64,000 nt of DNA from Coniella vitis (GCA_011317545.1 WUJK01000005.1:1798001-1862000); one strand, 5' to 3'; positions 26,891 through 39,815 are shown, numbered from the stretch's first letter. The notes: generated from the letters alone by a model not told the origin. Program-made: numbers and translations.

Positions 26891-29075
26891 ATGCCGTCCA
26901 GTTCGACCGCTTGGCTCCTTGTGGCCAGCGCGTTGGCCTATGGTCTGTTCTCCTACGTCCAAGGGCTCCGATCCAATATAGCTGCTGCGCGGGCATCAGG
27001 TCTCCCCTATGTTGTAGCACGTAAGTCAATCTGGGGGACCGTGCTGGCGGTGGTGTTTGTGCAAACACATTGATACAACAAAGATGGGGTTCACGCTGAT
27101 GTTTTGTTGTCAACGTTCTAGCAATATCACCCTTCAACCTCTGGTGGCAACTTCCACATAAACTCTTAGCACCGCTCATCAAACTCCTCCTCCCAAAAGC
27201 TTGGTGGGAACCTTGGCTTGAGTATGGCTTCCCATCCCAGCCCGCCAGGCTCACGAGCTCCTCACTTTTGTCCGGATGCTTGATGACCTCCCTGGCTTTT
27301 GCCTTCCCATCTTTCCCGAAAAGAAGAAAGCAACAAGGCTGACCACGTTTCTCTTGCCATCCGGCCACAGTGTCTTGCAACCAGATTGGTCATACCGCTT
27401 GCTGCGCGAGCCCTGGGAGCAGCGCGGCGACACCTTTTTGATCGTCTCGCCAGGCCATATGCTTTTGAGCACCCGTGATGCGCACGCCATCCACCAAATC
27501 ACGTCACGACGCGAGGCGTTCCCCAAGCAGACTGCTTACTATGAGCTGCTCGCCATCTTTGGCCGCAACCTGCTGTGCAGCGAGGGCGCCGAGTGGAAGA
27601 TGCACCGCAAGGGCATCTCGTCGAGCTTCAACGAGAAGAACGCGGCCTTTATCTTTGGCGAGTCCACCCGGCAGACGCAGGGCATGGTTGCGTACTGGAT
27701 GGCTGGTCAAGACGCTGGCGAGAACACCGACAGTCCCACGATCGACACCCTGGAACACGATACCATGACTCTGGCGCTGAACATCATCACGCACGTCGGG
27801 TTTGGACTGCGCCTGCTTTGGCCTGGCCAGAGCATGCCTGATGATGTGGACGCGCGGACGAGGCTATATGGAGCCCTTGAGCCACCGGCGGGCCACTCAA
27901 TGACTTTTGCAGCATCTTTGGCTTTGGTGTTGGAGAACATGCTGATACATCTCCTTCTTCCTCCACGCATACTCAGACTAATGCCTTTCAAGACGACAAA
28001 GACAGCTTATGAGGCGCGCTGGAACTACGAGAAATACATGGAGGAACTGTTGCGCGACAAGATTGCGGATGCTCAGAGTCCCGCCGGCGAGAAAGAGCCC
28101 CCGGGAATGGATATTATGGGCCAGATGGTGCGCGCAAAATACACCAAGCAGGACCAGAAGACGACGGGCGAAGGGCCGCAGCTGTCAGACTCGGACATTA
28201 TCGGCAACTCTTTCATCGTGCTTGTGGCAGGACATGAGACGACCGCCAACACGCTGCACTTTGCTCTCATCCAACTTGCCACCAACCCGAGTGCGCAGCG
28301 CGCTCTACAAGCGGATGTTGACCGGATCTTTGGCCGGCATAGCGATCCGCTCACATGGGAGTACGACAAGAACATCAATGCGCTCATGGCAAGCAATGTC
28401 GCGACTAGTATGAACGAGGTTCTCCGTCTCACGCCATCCGTGGTCGACATTCCCAAGGTAGTCAGAGGCAACGGACAGAGCCTTGTGTTGGAGGGGAAAC
28501 GACACTTTCTCCCAGCAGGCACATCGATTGTCCTGAACAGCATTGGCGCTCAACGAAACCCACGATACTGGTCTAGCAAGCCTGGCAAGGACGGCGCTCC
28601 AGACGATTTAGACGACTTTGTGCCCGAGAGATGGTACCGGCCATCCTCAAACAGCAAAGCCGAGGCTGCTTCAGAGGAAGAAGAGGAAGACTTTGGCGGG
28701 TTCAAGGGCCCAGATACCAGTGCACAGCTTTACAGGCCGGTGCCTGGATCCTTTATCGCGTTCAGCGAGGGCGCGAGATCGTGCATCGGCAGGCGCATAG
28801 CGCAGGTTGAGATTGTGGCTGCTCTGGCAGTCTTGTTCCAGCAGTACAGCGTTGAGCTCGAGGTGGGTGCTTGGGCGTCGGATGACGAGGTGAGCAAGAT
28901 GGGCCCAGACGAGCGGCGCGCCTTGTACGAGAAGGCGAGAAAGGCGTCGAACGAGACGGTGCGAAAGGCCACCACGCTGTTGACCCTCAAGCTGCACGGA
29001 GAACTCAAGGTGCCGATTCGGCTGGTCAAGAGAGGAAGCGAGAGATTTGTGGCTTTGGTGGACCAAGATGCGTAG
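26891..29075 (+). CDS. Cytochrome P450 monooxygenase (CYP4-like clan)
   Basis: Three exons, 26891-27020, 27122-27221 and 27371-29075, join to 644 residues; the second splice restores the frame and gives a continuous WLDVLQPDWSYRLL segment. Seen: a hydrophobic N-terminal anchor (about residues 8-22), the I-helix motif AGHETT (363-368), the ExxR pair Glu426/Arg429, PERW after the meander, and the heme loop FSEGARSCIG with the ligand Cys548. Known for the family: microsomal, NADPH-P450-reductase-dependent monooxygenation; the substrate cannot be read from sequence. It is longer than a usual fungal P450 (about 500-560 residues), mainly through an acidic Glu-rich insert between PERW and the heme loop and a charged insert near the C-terminus. 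No typical biosynthetic partner genes adjoin it, so a secondary-metabolite cluster is not indicated. Confidence 0.93.
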
Positions 29076-29849
29076 AACGCTCCGGGGTCGCTGCGAGACG
29101 GTACCTAGGTACTTGGGTACTCTAGGGCAGAAGCCTACTATGTAGCTACGTAATGCTCTTGGCGCCCATGACCTCACTGGAAGCACTGCTACAGATTGTG
29201 CCGGGGCAGATTGTCGGCATATTTCTGCTAATTGGGCCGGGGCGTCAATGTCGGTGCTGCAAAATAGAAGAAGAAGAATCATCAATTTGCCTCATGGCGC
29301 GTCTTCTTCCTCTCCCATTACTACATAGTATACATGAGTGAACATCTTTTTTGCTGGGTCAAAGACCTGCCCATCTTTCCCTTGCGGCTGATACCAGGTT
29401 ACCTCGGAACTCGAGCGGCAGTGCTTTTCATGACGCCCAGCGTCCACATCTTCTGGGGCGCTAAGCCAATCCGCTTGCGTGCCCACTGTACTAGCTCTAC
29501 GAATGCGTTCTAGCACCCCCGCCGGGCCCTCGACTGGTACCATCAGCCCTTGCACCCACCACTACCGCCAGCTCCTCGGTCAAACAATAAACACAGAGCT
29601 CCTTACGCTCCCCCCCGGCGCGCACCTGCCCAAAAACTGATCCCATTTTCGCCTGATGCTATTCGGAGTATCACCACGGACGTTTCCTCTTTCTACAACC
29701 ATACCAACCCTCAAACTACAGCCTCAAGTCCTTTAAACTGTCGACTCACATTGTCTAGGCGAATCTATACAAAGCTTCCCGCCCCACCAATAGCTGGGGT
29801 TCTCAGAAAAAAAACAAAAGAAACAAAGGGCATCCGGCATTATTACATC
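29076..29849. other. Intergenic spacer, P450 to SAP-like gene
   Basis: Contains a GTACCTAGGTACTTGGGTAC-type element around 29100-29120 and two exact TACTATGTA/TACATAGTA motifs (29136, 29322). The remainder is probably the 3' UTR of one gene and the pyrimidine-rich leader of the next. Confidence 0.5.
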
Positions 29850-31319
29850 ATGGCAAGCTCTACGAATAGCTTCCTGCGCGCACAACGCAAGTCCGAGCTC
29901 CTCGAGCTGGCCGAGTCTGTTGGCCTGAAAGAGTACGCAAAATTTGCTTCTTTTCTGCCTTGCTTTTGCTTCTTCTCTCTTGCCTTTCCAGAACAATCGA
30001 CGCTTCGATTGTGCGGCAGTGTCGGGGATGCGGCCTCCACCGGTCAAGGGCAGCTGCATTGGCGGCAGCAAGGGACGAGGCGCAAGCCCTCTAATCGTCG
30101 CGTGATGGTTCTTTTTATCGCGCAATGACCTCGGATACACGTCTCTTGCTGCGCGTCATGCAACTCTTTACTCCCTTGCCCGAGGATCCAAGTACTACGC
30201 GGTCGCTCGCTTTGCTAACGTGCGAGATCAACAGAACCGACGGCCTAAAGAAGAGCGACCTCGAGATCGCGCTCGACTACTTCCTCGCCGAAAAGCAACA
30301 GACACATGGCAGCAACCCCAAAGTTGCGCCATACTACCAGTCGCGCGCACGAGCAACAGGCTCTCCCGTCAAGAAGGAAACTCATGGCGAGCCACGGAAG
30401 CGAAGAGCAACGTCCAAGGCTCTCACGCAAGCCCTTACCGCCGTGCCCGCCGTCGAAGCCACGCTAGCCCAGACCGAGTAAGTTTACAATCGCAGGCTTG
30501 TAACCGTGGGTGTGCCTGCGCGTTGTGTTGTCTTCTTTACCGTGTACCTCTTTTGATGCACATACAAGCTTCGTGGCGTACCTTTACTGACAAGTGGACC
30601 CTTTCCTCTTGCTCTCCAGTGAGGAATCCGAGGCTGCTTCAACCGTTGCCACCACGCCTGGCCCTGACCTGTCTCTGACGGAGCGTCTGCCGCTGCCCGC
30701 TAGTCCTACTGATGTTGTGCGCGTTGTCGACCAAGGAACCATTGCATTGCGGGAGCGTGTCTCGACGCTGTACAAGGACTCGGGCTTGACTGAGGCCAGC
30801 TACAACACGCGTGATGCTCTGTCCACCGTGACCTCGATCCTCTTTTGTATCAATGCATTCGAGCTCTACCATTTGCGCAAGGAAGTCTTGACGGACCGCT
30901 ACGCCTTCACCGTCCCTTCCATTGGCTTCGTCGGAACGCCAGACTACCCCGTCGAGGTGCCCGATATGTTCCTGTTGCTTTCGAGCTCGTTCTGGAACCC
31001 GGTGCTGCTTTGGACATTTACTAGCATCCTGATCCCAGCCTTCTTCGGCTTTTATTTCAACCTGTCGGCTGCTCACCAAAACGACAGACGGCGCAAAGCG
31101 AACGGATACGACTTTGCGATTGACCCCCTCATTTTCAGCATTGCCAAGGGCGTCATTACGTACATTGTCTACCAGCAAGGCGTGAGCTTGGGCGGTTGGG
31201 TTGACCCCACGTCGGTAGCCCGCATCAACTCGGCTATTTATGGAGGATGGAAGGGCGTATTGACCGGCGCTTTCATCAGTGGCGTGGCAAGCTTCTACGA
31301 TGCTGTGCTGTCAAAGTAA
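29850..31319 (+). CDS. SAP/HeH-like N-terminus plus multi-pass membrane protein
   Basis: Exons 29850-29932, 30235-30477 and 30620-31319 join to 341 residues. The first ATG of the open frame is used. Seen: residues 1-45 form a helix-extension-helix-like unit (SELLELAESVGL ... GLKKSDLEIALDYFL) that is split by the first intron and resembles SAP/HeH DNA-binding motifs. A Lys/Arg-rich stretch with EPRKRRATSK follows, then an acidic linker, then three or four hydrophobic segments (ILFCINAFELYHL, FLLLSSSFWNPVLLWTF-FFGFYFNL, and two weaker ones near the end). The combination recalls inner-nuclear-membrane proteins such as Man1/Heh2, but I see no MSC domain and the resemblance is architectural only. 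Homologues are uncharacterised as far as I know; location and role are inference. Confidence 0.8.
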
Positions 31320-34106
31320 AGATGGCCATCATCAGGCTTGTGAAAGGTGTGTCCTGAACCGGGCTACAAGTCCGGAGCATCCCTCATGGCTTAACTGGGA
31401 GGAATAAGCGGAATCGCTTGAGCAACGCTACGTTGCGTCTTCGCAAGTGTGAAAGAGAGGGAGATTGGTCGCTGCCTGCGCATGGCGGGGTTTGGCTCCT
31501 TGCCTCTATACATATGTTTGTCGATAGTATCTGCTTCACGGGAAGGACATGGTGTTTCTAGGGCGTTTGTGGCGCCGAATGATGGGGGGCCAGAGCAAGT
31601 CCGCCTTTTTATTTTGCATGCAAACATTAACCGGAATCCTTCTTTCCTATTTCATTGAAGAGAAGCTTGAAATTGTATTGTATTTGGTTTTATGATATGA
31701 GTGGTCTACCTGAGCAAAACCTAGGTAAAGATTGTATTCCAGTCATTTCAGATGCACGTTTGAGATGGTGACGAGCAGGATCCAAGTCTCTTGTTGTGGA
31801 ATCAACTCTCGGGATTATCTGCATCAGGAATCAATCTTGATCTCACTACCTGCGCCACGACTGTCCTCTGCTTTGGTATACAGCTTATGCAAATACGGTA
31901 GTCTTTGCCACGTATGGTCAGATGAGCGGAGCGTTCCAGTCTGAGCACCAATCTTCAGCCTTTGCAGTGTCATATGCAATCAAGTATACTATCACTTCGT
32001 GCTCAAATATGGGATATGCCTTGTAGGTAGTTACCTTCCAGCAAAAGATGATTAGACTCAGTCTTTTGCCCTCTGTATCTGGGCGGTGGAAGAATGTGAC
32101 TTGAAACGGCCTGTGTCTGGAAAGGCCTAGTTATTTAGGCAGGTACTATGTATGTCCTAGATCTCAGCTGCTGGTTATGTTTTACTCATGCTATCGACTT
32201 GTACACTGCCCGCCAATATGTATATATATATATATATATATAATGGCCCTTTGGGGCCCCCGGGGGGGGGGCTGTGCATGAAATGGCCATCCAAGGTATT
32301 GTAGGGTGGCAATGGTAGGCAGTGTCTTGCGTGCTTGTTTCTTTCTAGTCAGGCACGCCAAGCACCGCCGATGGGAAGGGCGTGTCCGTTACATGCAAGT
32401 GCAGTGCAATGCGGCTGAGGGTTCACGAAATTCAAAGTCAAGCAATGCAACAGGAGGAACTCATCAACGAGGCTGACTACGTACACCCCAATATAGAACT
32501 GCCGAAACAAGGAGCAGCGTCATTTACAAAACTACCCATTGTGCGTTTTTTCTTGGCAGGTTGCTGCTGTAGGGCTGCCCCAGCTGTACTGCATCGTCAC
32601 TATACCCATCAAATTGAATTTTTCACTTTTTATTTATGACTCTTTTTATCCAGGAAGTGGCTGGGCTATCTTCTGGGTGGCCCTCGCAGAAAACCAGATT
32701 AAGGCTTTGCTCTAATCGGCGAGGCGCTTGAGGCGGTGGACAAGGGGACCAACCGCCCCAAGGAAAAAGCCGAGGCCAGCAGGCTATCAGTATGCGGGCC
32801 AGGCCCTGGCAGCTGTGCCCACAATACCTGTCAGCCATCGGCGCTTGCTTGGGCGCTTGTCTGGTTGCCGGTACTGTAGTACTGGGGCTATAGGGCTAGG
32901 GCTGGGGCCGTTGCTGCTGCTGGCCGACGGTGACGGCATTGTCAAGCGACGCCCTTCTTCTTTCTCCTTCTCCTGTCTACTTCTATTTTCGCCCCCATTC
33001 TTAATAAATATACTATGTATAGCAGCAGCAGCAACAGCAGCATTGTCAACTTTGTTTCAGCACGGGACCAAAAAGCAGGTGGTCGAGACTGGCCGGTGTG
33101 CCCCACGCGCCACCTGTGGGCTTTCTTACAGGACTATGAAACCCCGTCACCCGATTTGCGGTGATTGACACTTGCAAGGTACAGCACACACTGCCAGGCC
33201 AGCCTGCTTCGCTGTCTTTGCTGTTTTTGCGGCGCTATTGCATCACCCCATTCCGGCCACTCCAGCGGCTCCGCACGGTAAGTAGGGCACATCACAGGAG
33301 GGGACCGCTGTCGTCAGCGGACACGTCCCCCGCAACCTGGCCCCTCGATTCAGTGGTTTTGATGCACGGCAAACAAACACATAATAAACACACAAACACA
33401 AACATCAAGATCAAGCTCTTCAAATCTGTTGGTACAACCAAGGCTTCACAGAGGTGAGTGTCGCCCTTTCTCCTCACTGTTATCAGCATCATCAACCACC
33501 CAAAGTCTCGTGCTTGCCAGCCGAGCAATCTCTCGACGTTCCGCCCTGCAAGCCGTGCCATTTTGCCGGGCTTGTGACCCGATCCTGTTTTCCCATCCTG
33601 TACCTGCCAGGCCTGCTTACCCATCTTCCGTCACCCCACCCCCTGCGCTGTGCTGCGAGGTGCCAGTCCCCGTGCCAATACCAAGGCTGCATAGGGCAAT
33701 TGCAATCGCCAATTCTTGGCATCCCTCACCAGACTGATCCTCATATGAATGCTGTCTCTGGCTGGCCTCGCTGACTGTTCCCTTCCTCTCAGCTCGTCAA
33801 ACCAAACCGAAAAAAAAAAAATCATTACGACCAACCCGCCGACCGTGTTTCAGTCCCACCCTTCGACACTCTTACTACCACCATCACCACCAGGCGGCAT
33901 CCATTCAATCCCCGCCCAGATCAAGGAATCAGCATCTGAAACATAGCAAGCGTAGAGATATCCGCTCGCTTATTTACAGCACTCCTCCGCGACCATATCG
34001 TCCACCGCGCACGGAACAGGGAGAAAAGAAAGAAGCAGATCAACATTGCAGAATTGCTGTCTGTCAAAGACACCCTTGCACGTCATCAGCCCAACAAGCA
34101 TCCATC
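31320..34106. other. Intergenic region upstream of the Ser/Pro-rich gene
   Basis: No supported gene. Holds a (TA)11 repeat (32221-32242) followed closely by a C4/G9 run near 32257-32270, and motif copies at 32144 and 33011. From about 33200 the sequence is pyrimidine-rich. Candidate 5'-UTR splice sites are a GTAAGT near 33270, a GTGAGT near 33453 and CTCTCAG near 33785-33791, so the leader of the 34107 gene may be spliced. Confidence 0.5.
32221..32242. repeat. (TA)11 microsatellite
   Basis: Eleven perfect TA units followed within about 20 bases by a C-then-G homopolymer stretch. Confidence 0.95.
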
Positions 34107-35290
34107 ATGGCCAGTGCGGTATCCCTCCAAAGCGGGCCTTCCTCCCAGCCCATCCCCGCGTTGGCAGAGCCGTTTGAGCCGGCCTCTGCGCAAAAAGGCG
34201 ACAAGGTACCAACACCCAGCACTCAAATCAAGTCGCAAGTCTGCGGTCGCAATTCGCACACAGAAAAGCTGACAAAAAGTCCGTGTAGAAGAACAAGATG
34301 CGAGGCCTATTTGGCATCGGCAAGAAGAAGACCGACGTATCCGCCAAGAGCATCGCCCGCCCCAACGCGACGCCCACCGCGACCAGCCCAACCAAGCTGG
34401 CAAAGCAAGGCCAATCGCCCGCATCTCCTGTCCACACCGACGCCTCCTTCTCCGCTGCACCCTCTTCCCCAAGTCGCGGATTCTCTTCCTCGCCGAGGCT
34501 GGCCTCACCAGCTGGTAGCCAAATCTTTGAACGCGATGTCCAAGAATCCGTCTTGATTCCGAACTCTCCAGCCATTCCGAGCCACATCATAACCGAAGAC
34601 CATGTTCCCCCGGTCCTCGATGCCTCATCCGAAGCCATCACCGACAATCATTTAGACCCCGACTCGGTCGAGATCATTACACACGCAAGTCACCAGCCCG
34701 CTGCTGTTGCTGTCAATATGGCTGGTGTCCCGGATAACACATCGACTAGTTGGCAGGATGACCTTGCTGCTAGCCTTGCGTCTGCCGACTTCAGGCCGCT
34801 AGGCGAACAGGCCGACTCGGCCAGCAACTATGGCAGTCTCGAAAACAGTGCTGATGTGCGCCGACTGAGCTTCATTAGCTTTGCAGACGTTGTGCAAGCG
34901 GAGCATCAAGGCCACGCGGGACTTGGTGGCTCACGAGAATCTATCCACCTCGCTGGTCTTACAAGTCTGTCCTCCATTGGCGGTCTCGACCATCGATCAC
35001 CGTCCCCCATTCGCTCTCCTGTCTCCTCCACAACCGGTGGAGCAGGCAGCTCCCCGCCGCATAGCAAGTCTGCCTCGCTGAGGGGCATTGAGACGTCGCC
35101 TACCAGAATACCGTTAGGCAGTCCAGTCTCGACAAATTTGTCCCTGTCCCCACACACATCACCCTTGGGTATTTCCAGCGAGCTCAATGTGGAAACGATG
35201 GCCCAGGCACTGCGCAAGACTGGGTCAGGTGATTTGAGCGGTGTGAGAAGCCATGCTACCAGCCCAATCGATAGCGCACCCTCGCGCTAG
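34107..35290 (+). CDS. Uncharacterised Ser/Pro-rich protein with RRLSFISFADVV motif
   Basis: Exon 1 is 34107-34205 and exon 2 34289-35290, giving 366 residues. The 83-nt intron has donor AAG|GTACCA, a GCTGAC branch point near 34268 and acceptor GTGTAG. A shorter reading from ATG 34298 (MRGLFGIGKKK, 330 residues) is also possible. Seen: a basic N-terminal patch, many S-P and S-S-P sites that could be proline-directed kinase targets, a hydrophobic block RRLSFISFADVVQAEH, and a C-terminal block around MAQALRKTGSGDLSGVRS. Both blocks stand out from otherwise disordered sequence and look conserved, but I do not recognise the family. No membrane segment or enzyme motif is visible; a regulatory or scaffold role is only a guess. 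Confidence 0.75.
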
Positions 35291-37747
35291 TTGTACCTCT
35301 GTCGTTGATGGCAGTCCCGGAAGTGCAAGAGCGCTTAGTTACGGCGTATCACTCTCTCGAACAATGCCAAATCGACTATGAACAGATCTTCGGGTACTGC
35401 ATGCACCCAGCATGATCTCTTCGTTTTCTAGTCCGGGGGAACTTGAGCCGTCAGCTTCTTCATTTCAATTCTCTTTTTTCCGCCATTTCTACACTTTCGA
35501 TGGCTTTGCCCCCCCCCCCCCTTTTTTTTCTGTTTTTTTCTTCCTTTTTTCGAAAGACTGGATCTCCTCTTGAGTCTTCCTACTATACCCGTTGTCTAAA
35601 TATTCTCAAAAATCTTGAAAAGTCTGCGTCTTACCGCTGCTCATAAAAGATTATTCTATGTTCATTTCAAAGGCCATCAGCAACGGTCTAGGTGATACAC
35701 AAACACACTATGTGCCGGCTGTTGATTCTGCCTCTATGTTTGTCAAACCGCCCCGTTTGCCAAGTGTTTTGGTTTTCGGAGGCTAGGGGCGGTTAGATGC
35801 TGGATTGGGAATGCGATGCCAATGGATACCATGTCCTCATGTTACTGTTATGTTCTGGTTGTGGCAGTCAATATCGCGGTTGAATTTGTGTCCTGCCTGT
35901 TTTCTACTTTGTTCTCTTTTTTTAAATGTGAAGAAACCCTTGGATCAGACCGAGCCAGATTGCCCGAAAGGAGAAGGTGGTTAAAAGGAGAAGCCTTTTT
36001 CCCTCTCATGTTCTTGTCGCTTTTTGCTCTTGCCATGTAGCTTGGTTTCGTGTGTGTATGTGTGCGTGCGTGTGCGTGCGTGTCTGGCTATTGCCTTATA
36101 TTTCAGTTTGGAGTACGTTGACGCCTTTTTGCTGTTGTCGAAGTTATTAGTCCAACCTAGCGTACTTTAGAGATACCTGCACATGTGGGATGACGAGGAA
36201 AAGAGTATGAATGATTGACATTTCTCCAAGGTTTTCTCCCTCACTCGCTTCCAATGGCCAAAGCAAGTTCCCCTTCTGCAGTCATCAAGTGCTTGTAACA
36301 TGGTAGTTATTGAGAGGGTTAAGTTCATCTCTAAGGGGTTCTGACAACCGAGTCAACCGTAGCCATTGATATCGGCTTGAATTGGGGCATCTCCTTCCTG
36401 CTGTATATGTAAGGGGTGAGACCTAGAGTGGCAACATCGTCCGGAGAAGACAGATTGATCGGTTGCCAAGAGTAGACCTTTCCAAACAGGCCAATTATCT
36501 CGGTCGTCGGCGTCACCTTATATGGGATATAGAGGCTGATTGATGGGCCTACTCAGGTATAAGTACATAGTATCAGGAGTTCTGTGATGTACCCCAACGA
36601 TGCAGGCTAGGAAATCCAGCTTAGCCATACATCGCGTGGCTTTTAGTCAGCGGCTGTGGTTCCGTTTCGTTTTTCCCCCTTCTTGGCACATCGGCAATGG
36701 AATGATTGTAAATGACATGCAGCAAAGGAGGTCTTTGACGATCGGAGCCCGCTAAGGAAGGGCGTGCGGGGGGGCCTTGGCCCGCGATCGGACCGGTGGG
36801 GCGGGACTCGGCACTCGGGCCCATATCCACCGGTGAAGGCTTCCGGGAACTTGAATGCTTTTGTGTTTGTTGGCTGCATACTACTGGAAAAGGCTAATAA
36901 GCCGTAGTCTACACTTTTTGTTTACGATGATGTCTGTCGATCAACAATGGGTACGTTGATAATTGTATACAAGTCTTGATTTAATTTTGGTTACTTGCCG
37001 CTTCTACTTTACACTCTGCATCTAGCGGTGCAGGAAGTTGCTCGATCCAAGAGTTCCCTGCCTTATCGACCCGCCTCTAAGAATGGGAATGCCACGGACA
37101 AGTCAAGCGTCAAACCCACGCATCAATTGATCCTGTCCAATAAACGAGGTTTAACGGACTGCACCTCCCGCCTACCACAAGTATAACAGGAAATATGACT
37201 GTGTATTGGGGCACTCGCCGGTCAAACTGCTCCACCCCGGACCAAACGCCCCCGATTGTCGGATGGCGGCGTGTCAAAACCCGGGCAAGGTCGCGCGCCT
37301 TCCTACAGTACGGGCCAGGCGCGGCTGCTGGCAGCGGGTCACTCCTTGTTTCGCACTATCTGTAAGTCTGGGAGGATGGGGCGGAGTGGGAATTATCTGT
37401 GTCTTTTTTTCCTTTTGAGCGAAACACCGGGAGCAGCATCCTGCATCATTCCTCTCCCTCTCTGTCTTTCCTGACTCACAGTCCCTACAGGTCACATTGA
37501 GGCTCTTCTGGAACACTTCGACTTTTTCTCATAGTTTCAATCATTACTCTTGTTCATCACATACATTATTCGTATTCTAGGTACTACTCCGTTCGTGACC
37601 TTGGCCGGCAGCCACTGCGGCTCTCACCACATCCTGACTCTTGCATCAAATACCTTGGGCACGGCGCCTTGCCTGCTATGCAGTCGCTACTCTTTACTCT
37701 TATTCTGAAAAAGAAGGCCGTCTAAGCATCACTCGCTCTTTCTGAAC
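35291..37747. other. Intergenic region upstream of the MFS transporter
   Basis: No supported gene. A C11 run directly followed by T8 lies at about 35510-35529, a (GT/GC)n repeat at about 36049-36084, and one TACATAGTA motif at 36564. The last 250 bases before 37748 are probably promoter and leader of the transporter. Confidence 0.5.
36049..36084. repeat. Imperfect GT/GC dinucleotide repeat
   Basis: Alternating TG and CG units (tgtgtgtatgtgtgcgtgcg and similar) run for about 36 bases; such purine-pyrimidine alternation can favour left-handed DNA. Confidence 0.8.
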
Positions 37748-39815
37748 ATGGTATTTTCCGGAAATGCGGGACCGAGTGCTGGTGGTGGTAACAGCAGTCT
37801 GACGCCCAATCCACTCAACGAGGGACAGGCATCTAACCAGAAAGCCTATGTCGAGCCAGCAGGCCAGCCCGAGTCTTGTTCCAGCCCAACACTAGCACAC
37901 AATGCCTCACCAGCTTCGTCCGAACGCAGTCCTTCGACAAGCGGCAACGATGATGCAGATACCGGCTCGCAAATGCGGCGCATCCCGACCAGTGGTTCCT
38001 TAGGCCCCGACCAGCCGATTGAGCACTACACCTCGTACGTGGATGTGCCAGACTCGGTCTATGACCGCTTCTCCCAGCGTCGCAAACTTGTAATTGTTAT
38101 ACTGCTCTCGGTATGCGCATTCTTGGCGCCGATATCGTCGACGACGGTGCTCTCAGCCTCACCGGAAGTGGCTGCGGAATTCAATACCAACGGAACCATT
38201 GTCAATATCAGCAACGCAATGTACATGCTGTTTATGGGTATCTCGCCCATTGTGTGGGGGCCGTTGAGTGAGGTCTGGGGAAGAAAGTGGGTAAGCAGTC
38301 ATATCTACCATGCGAGCGTACTACGCCGCACTCGCGGTTAGCTAGCAACAAATCTGGATCGAAGCAAAGTTACTGACGGGCAAGTATGACTTGCGTGTCT
38401 AGATCACTCGTTCCTGCGCGGTCCTATTTTGTCTCTGCAGCATCGCAACCGCACTGGCACCCAACCTGGTAGCCTTCTTCATCTTTCGTATTCTGACGGC
38501 ACTGGAAGGCACAGCCTTTCTCCTCGTCGGCTCAGCTTGTTTACAGTAAGTATGATTGCTCGAGGTCAAGGCATAGAGTACTGGCAAGCGACTAAAACGG
38601 GCCTTGTAGAGACATTTACCGTCCAACGGAACGCGCCACAGCCATGGGCTGGTTTTTGAGCGGCACGTTGGTGGGACCCGCAATCGGACCGTGTATTGGT
38701 GGTATAATTGTCACATACACGTCGTGGCGTGTCATTTTCTGGCTGCAATCAGGTCTTGCTGGACTGGCAGCGGTGGGCACCTTTGTGCTGCTTCCTGAAA
38801 CCATCCATCACAAAAAATACGACGATCTTGCGGGTCTAACTTTCAAAAAGAAGCTCGTTGTCGTTGGACAGATGGCCAACCCATGGAGGGTGCTCAAGCT
38901 GATGTTTACATATCCCAATCTGTACGCATTGCAACCTTCTTGTCCTGAGGAAACTCGATTCGTATCCGCATGAGGCTGACGGAAAAACTTCTTTGCAGCC
39001 TGCTTAGTGCCATGGCCACCTCGGCCCTTGTCTGGAATATGTACTCGCTCCTCACGCCCATTCGATACGTCATCAACCCGCGATTCCACCTGACGACGCC
39101 GTTGCAAGGAGGGCTGTTTTATCTCGCTCCAGGAGCGGGCTATGTCGTGGGCACTTTTATAGGTGGCCGATACGCAGATTACGTCGTCAAAAAGTACATA
39201 CGCCTCTCGAACGAGCGGATTCCCGAAGACCGCATGCGCTCAGCACTTCCTTTCCTGGGCTTTGTGATCCCCTCATGCGTTTTGGTGTACGGTTGGTGCG
39301 TCGAAAAGGACAAGGGCGGCATTCCGGTGGTTGTTATCATGCTGTTTACCCAAGGCGTCGCGCAGCTCTTTTGCTTTCCCAGTCTCAACACCTATTGCCT
39401 GGACGTAATGCAAGGGCGAGGCAGTGATGTGATTGCCGGCAACTATTTCTTACGCTACCTTTTTGCAGCCATAGGAACGGCAGTCGTCCTGCCGGCCATA
39501 GAAAAGATTGGTGTTGGGGCCTTCAGTACCATTAGCGCCGCGTTCCTGGTGTTGAGTGCCCTGTGCACAGCAGCGACCGTGAGGTGGGGACGGAAATGGA
39601 GAGACTCTATTGATACCAAGAGGAGGGCAAAGCGAGGCTTAGGCAGAGGTGAGAAAGGCTGCAAGAAGGTGGGAGCACATGGCGGCGGCGAACAAGGGGC
39701 TGGTATGGTTGGAAATGTCACGCAGACCGCCTCGAGCACCGGCGATCCAGCAGCACCAGAGGCAGCCGTGGACCTGGAGAAGCAGACGGCAATCCCCAGC
39801 AACACGGGACGATAA
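37748..39815 (+). CDS. Major facilitator transporter, DHA1 drug/H+ antiporter family
   Basis: Exons 37748-38290, 38403-38545, 38610-38921 and 38999-39815 join to 604 residues. Introns 1 and 3 show CTGAC branch points near 38371 and 38977. Seen: a roughly 110-residue Ser/Gly-rich cytosolic N-terminus, then about twelve hydrophobic segments. The loop 2-3 motif WGPLSEVWGRKW is motif A, and VGPAIGPCIGG after DIYRPTERATAMGW is the antiporter motif C of 12-TM DHA1 proteins. The tail is basic, then Ala/Glu-rich. The sequence most resembles the Qdr/Aqr1/Dtr1 group as I remember it. Known for the family: proton-coupled export of drugs, weak acids or metabolites at the plasma membrane. The substrate is not predictable. 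No regulator gene adjoins it. Confidence 0.93.

Noticed and set aside
26891..39815. P450, ORP1-like regulator and MFS pump as a secondary-metabolite cluster
   Set aside because: No backbone synthase or pathway regulator is present, and unrelated genes lie between them.
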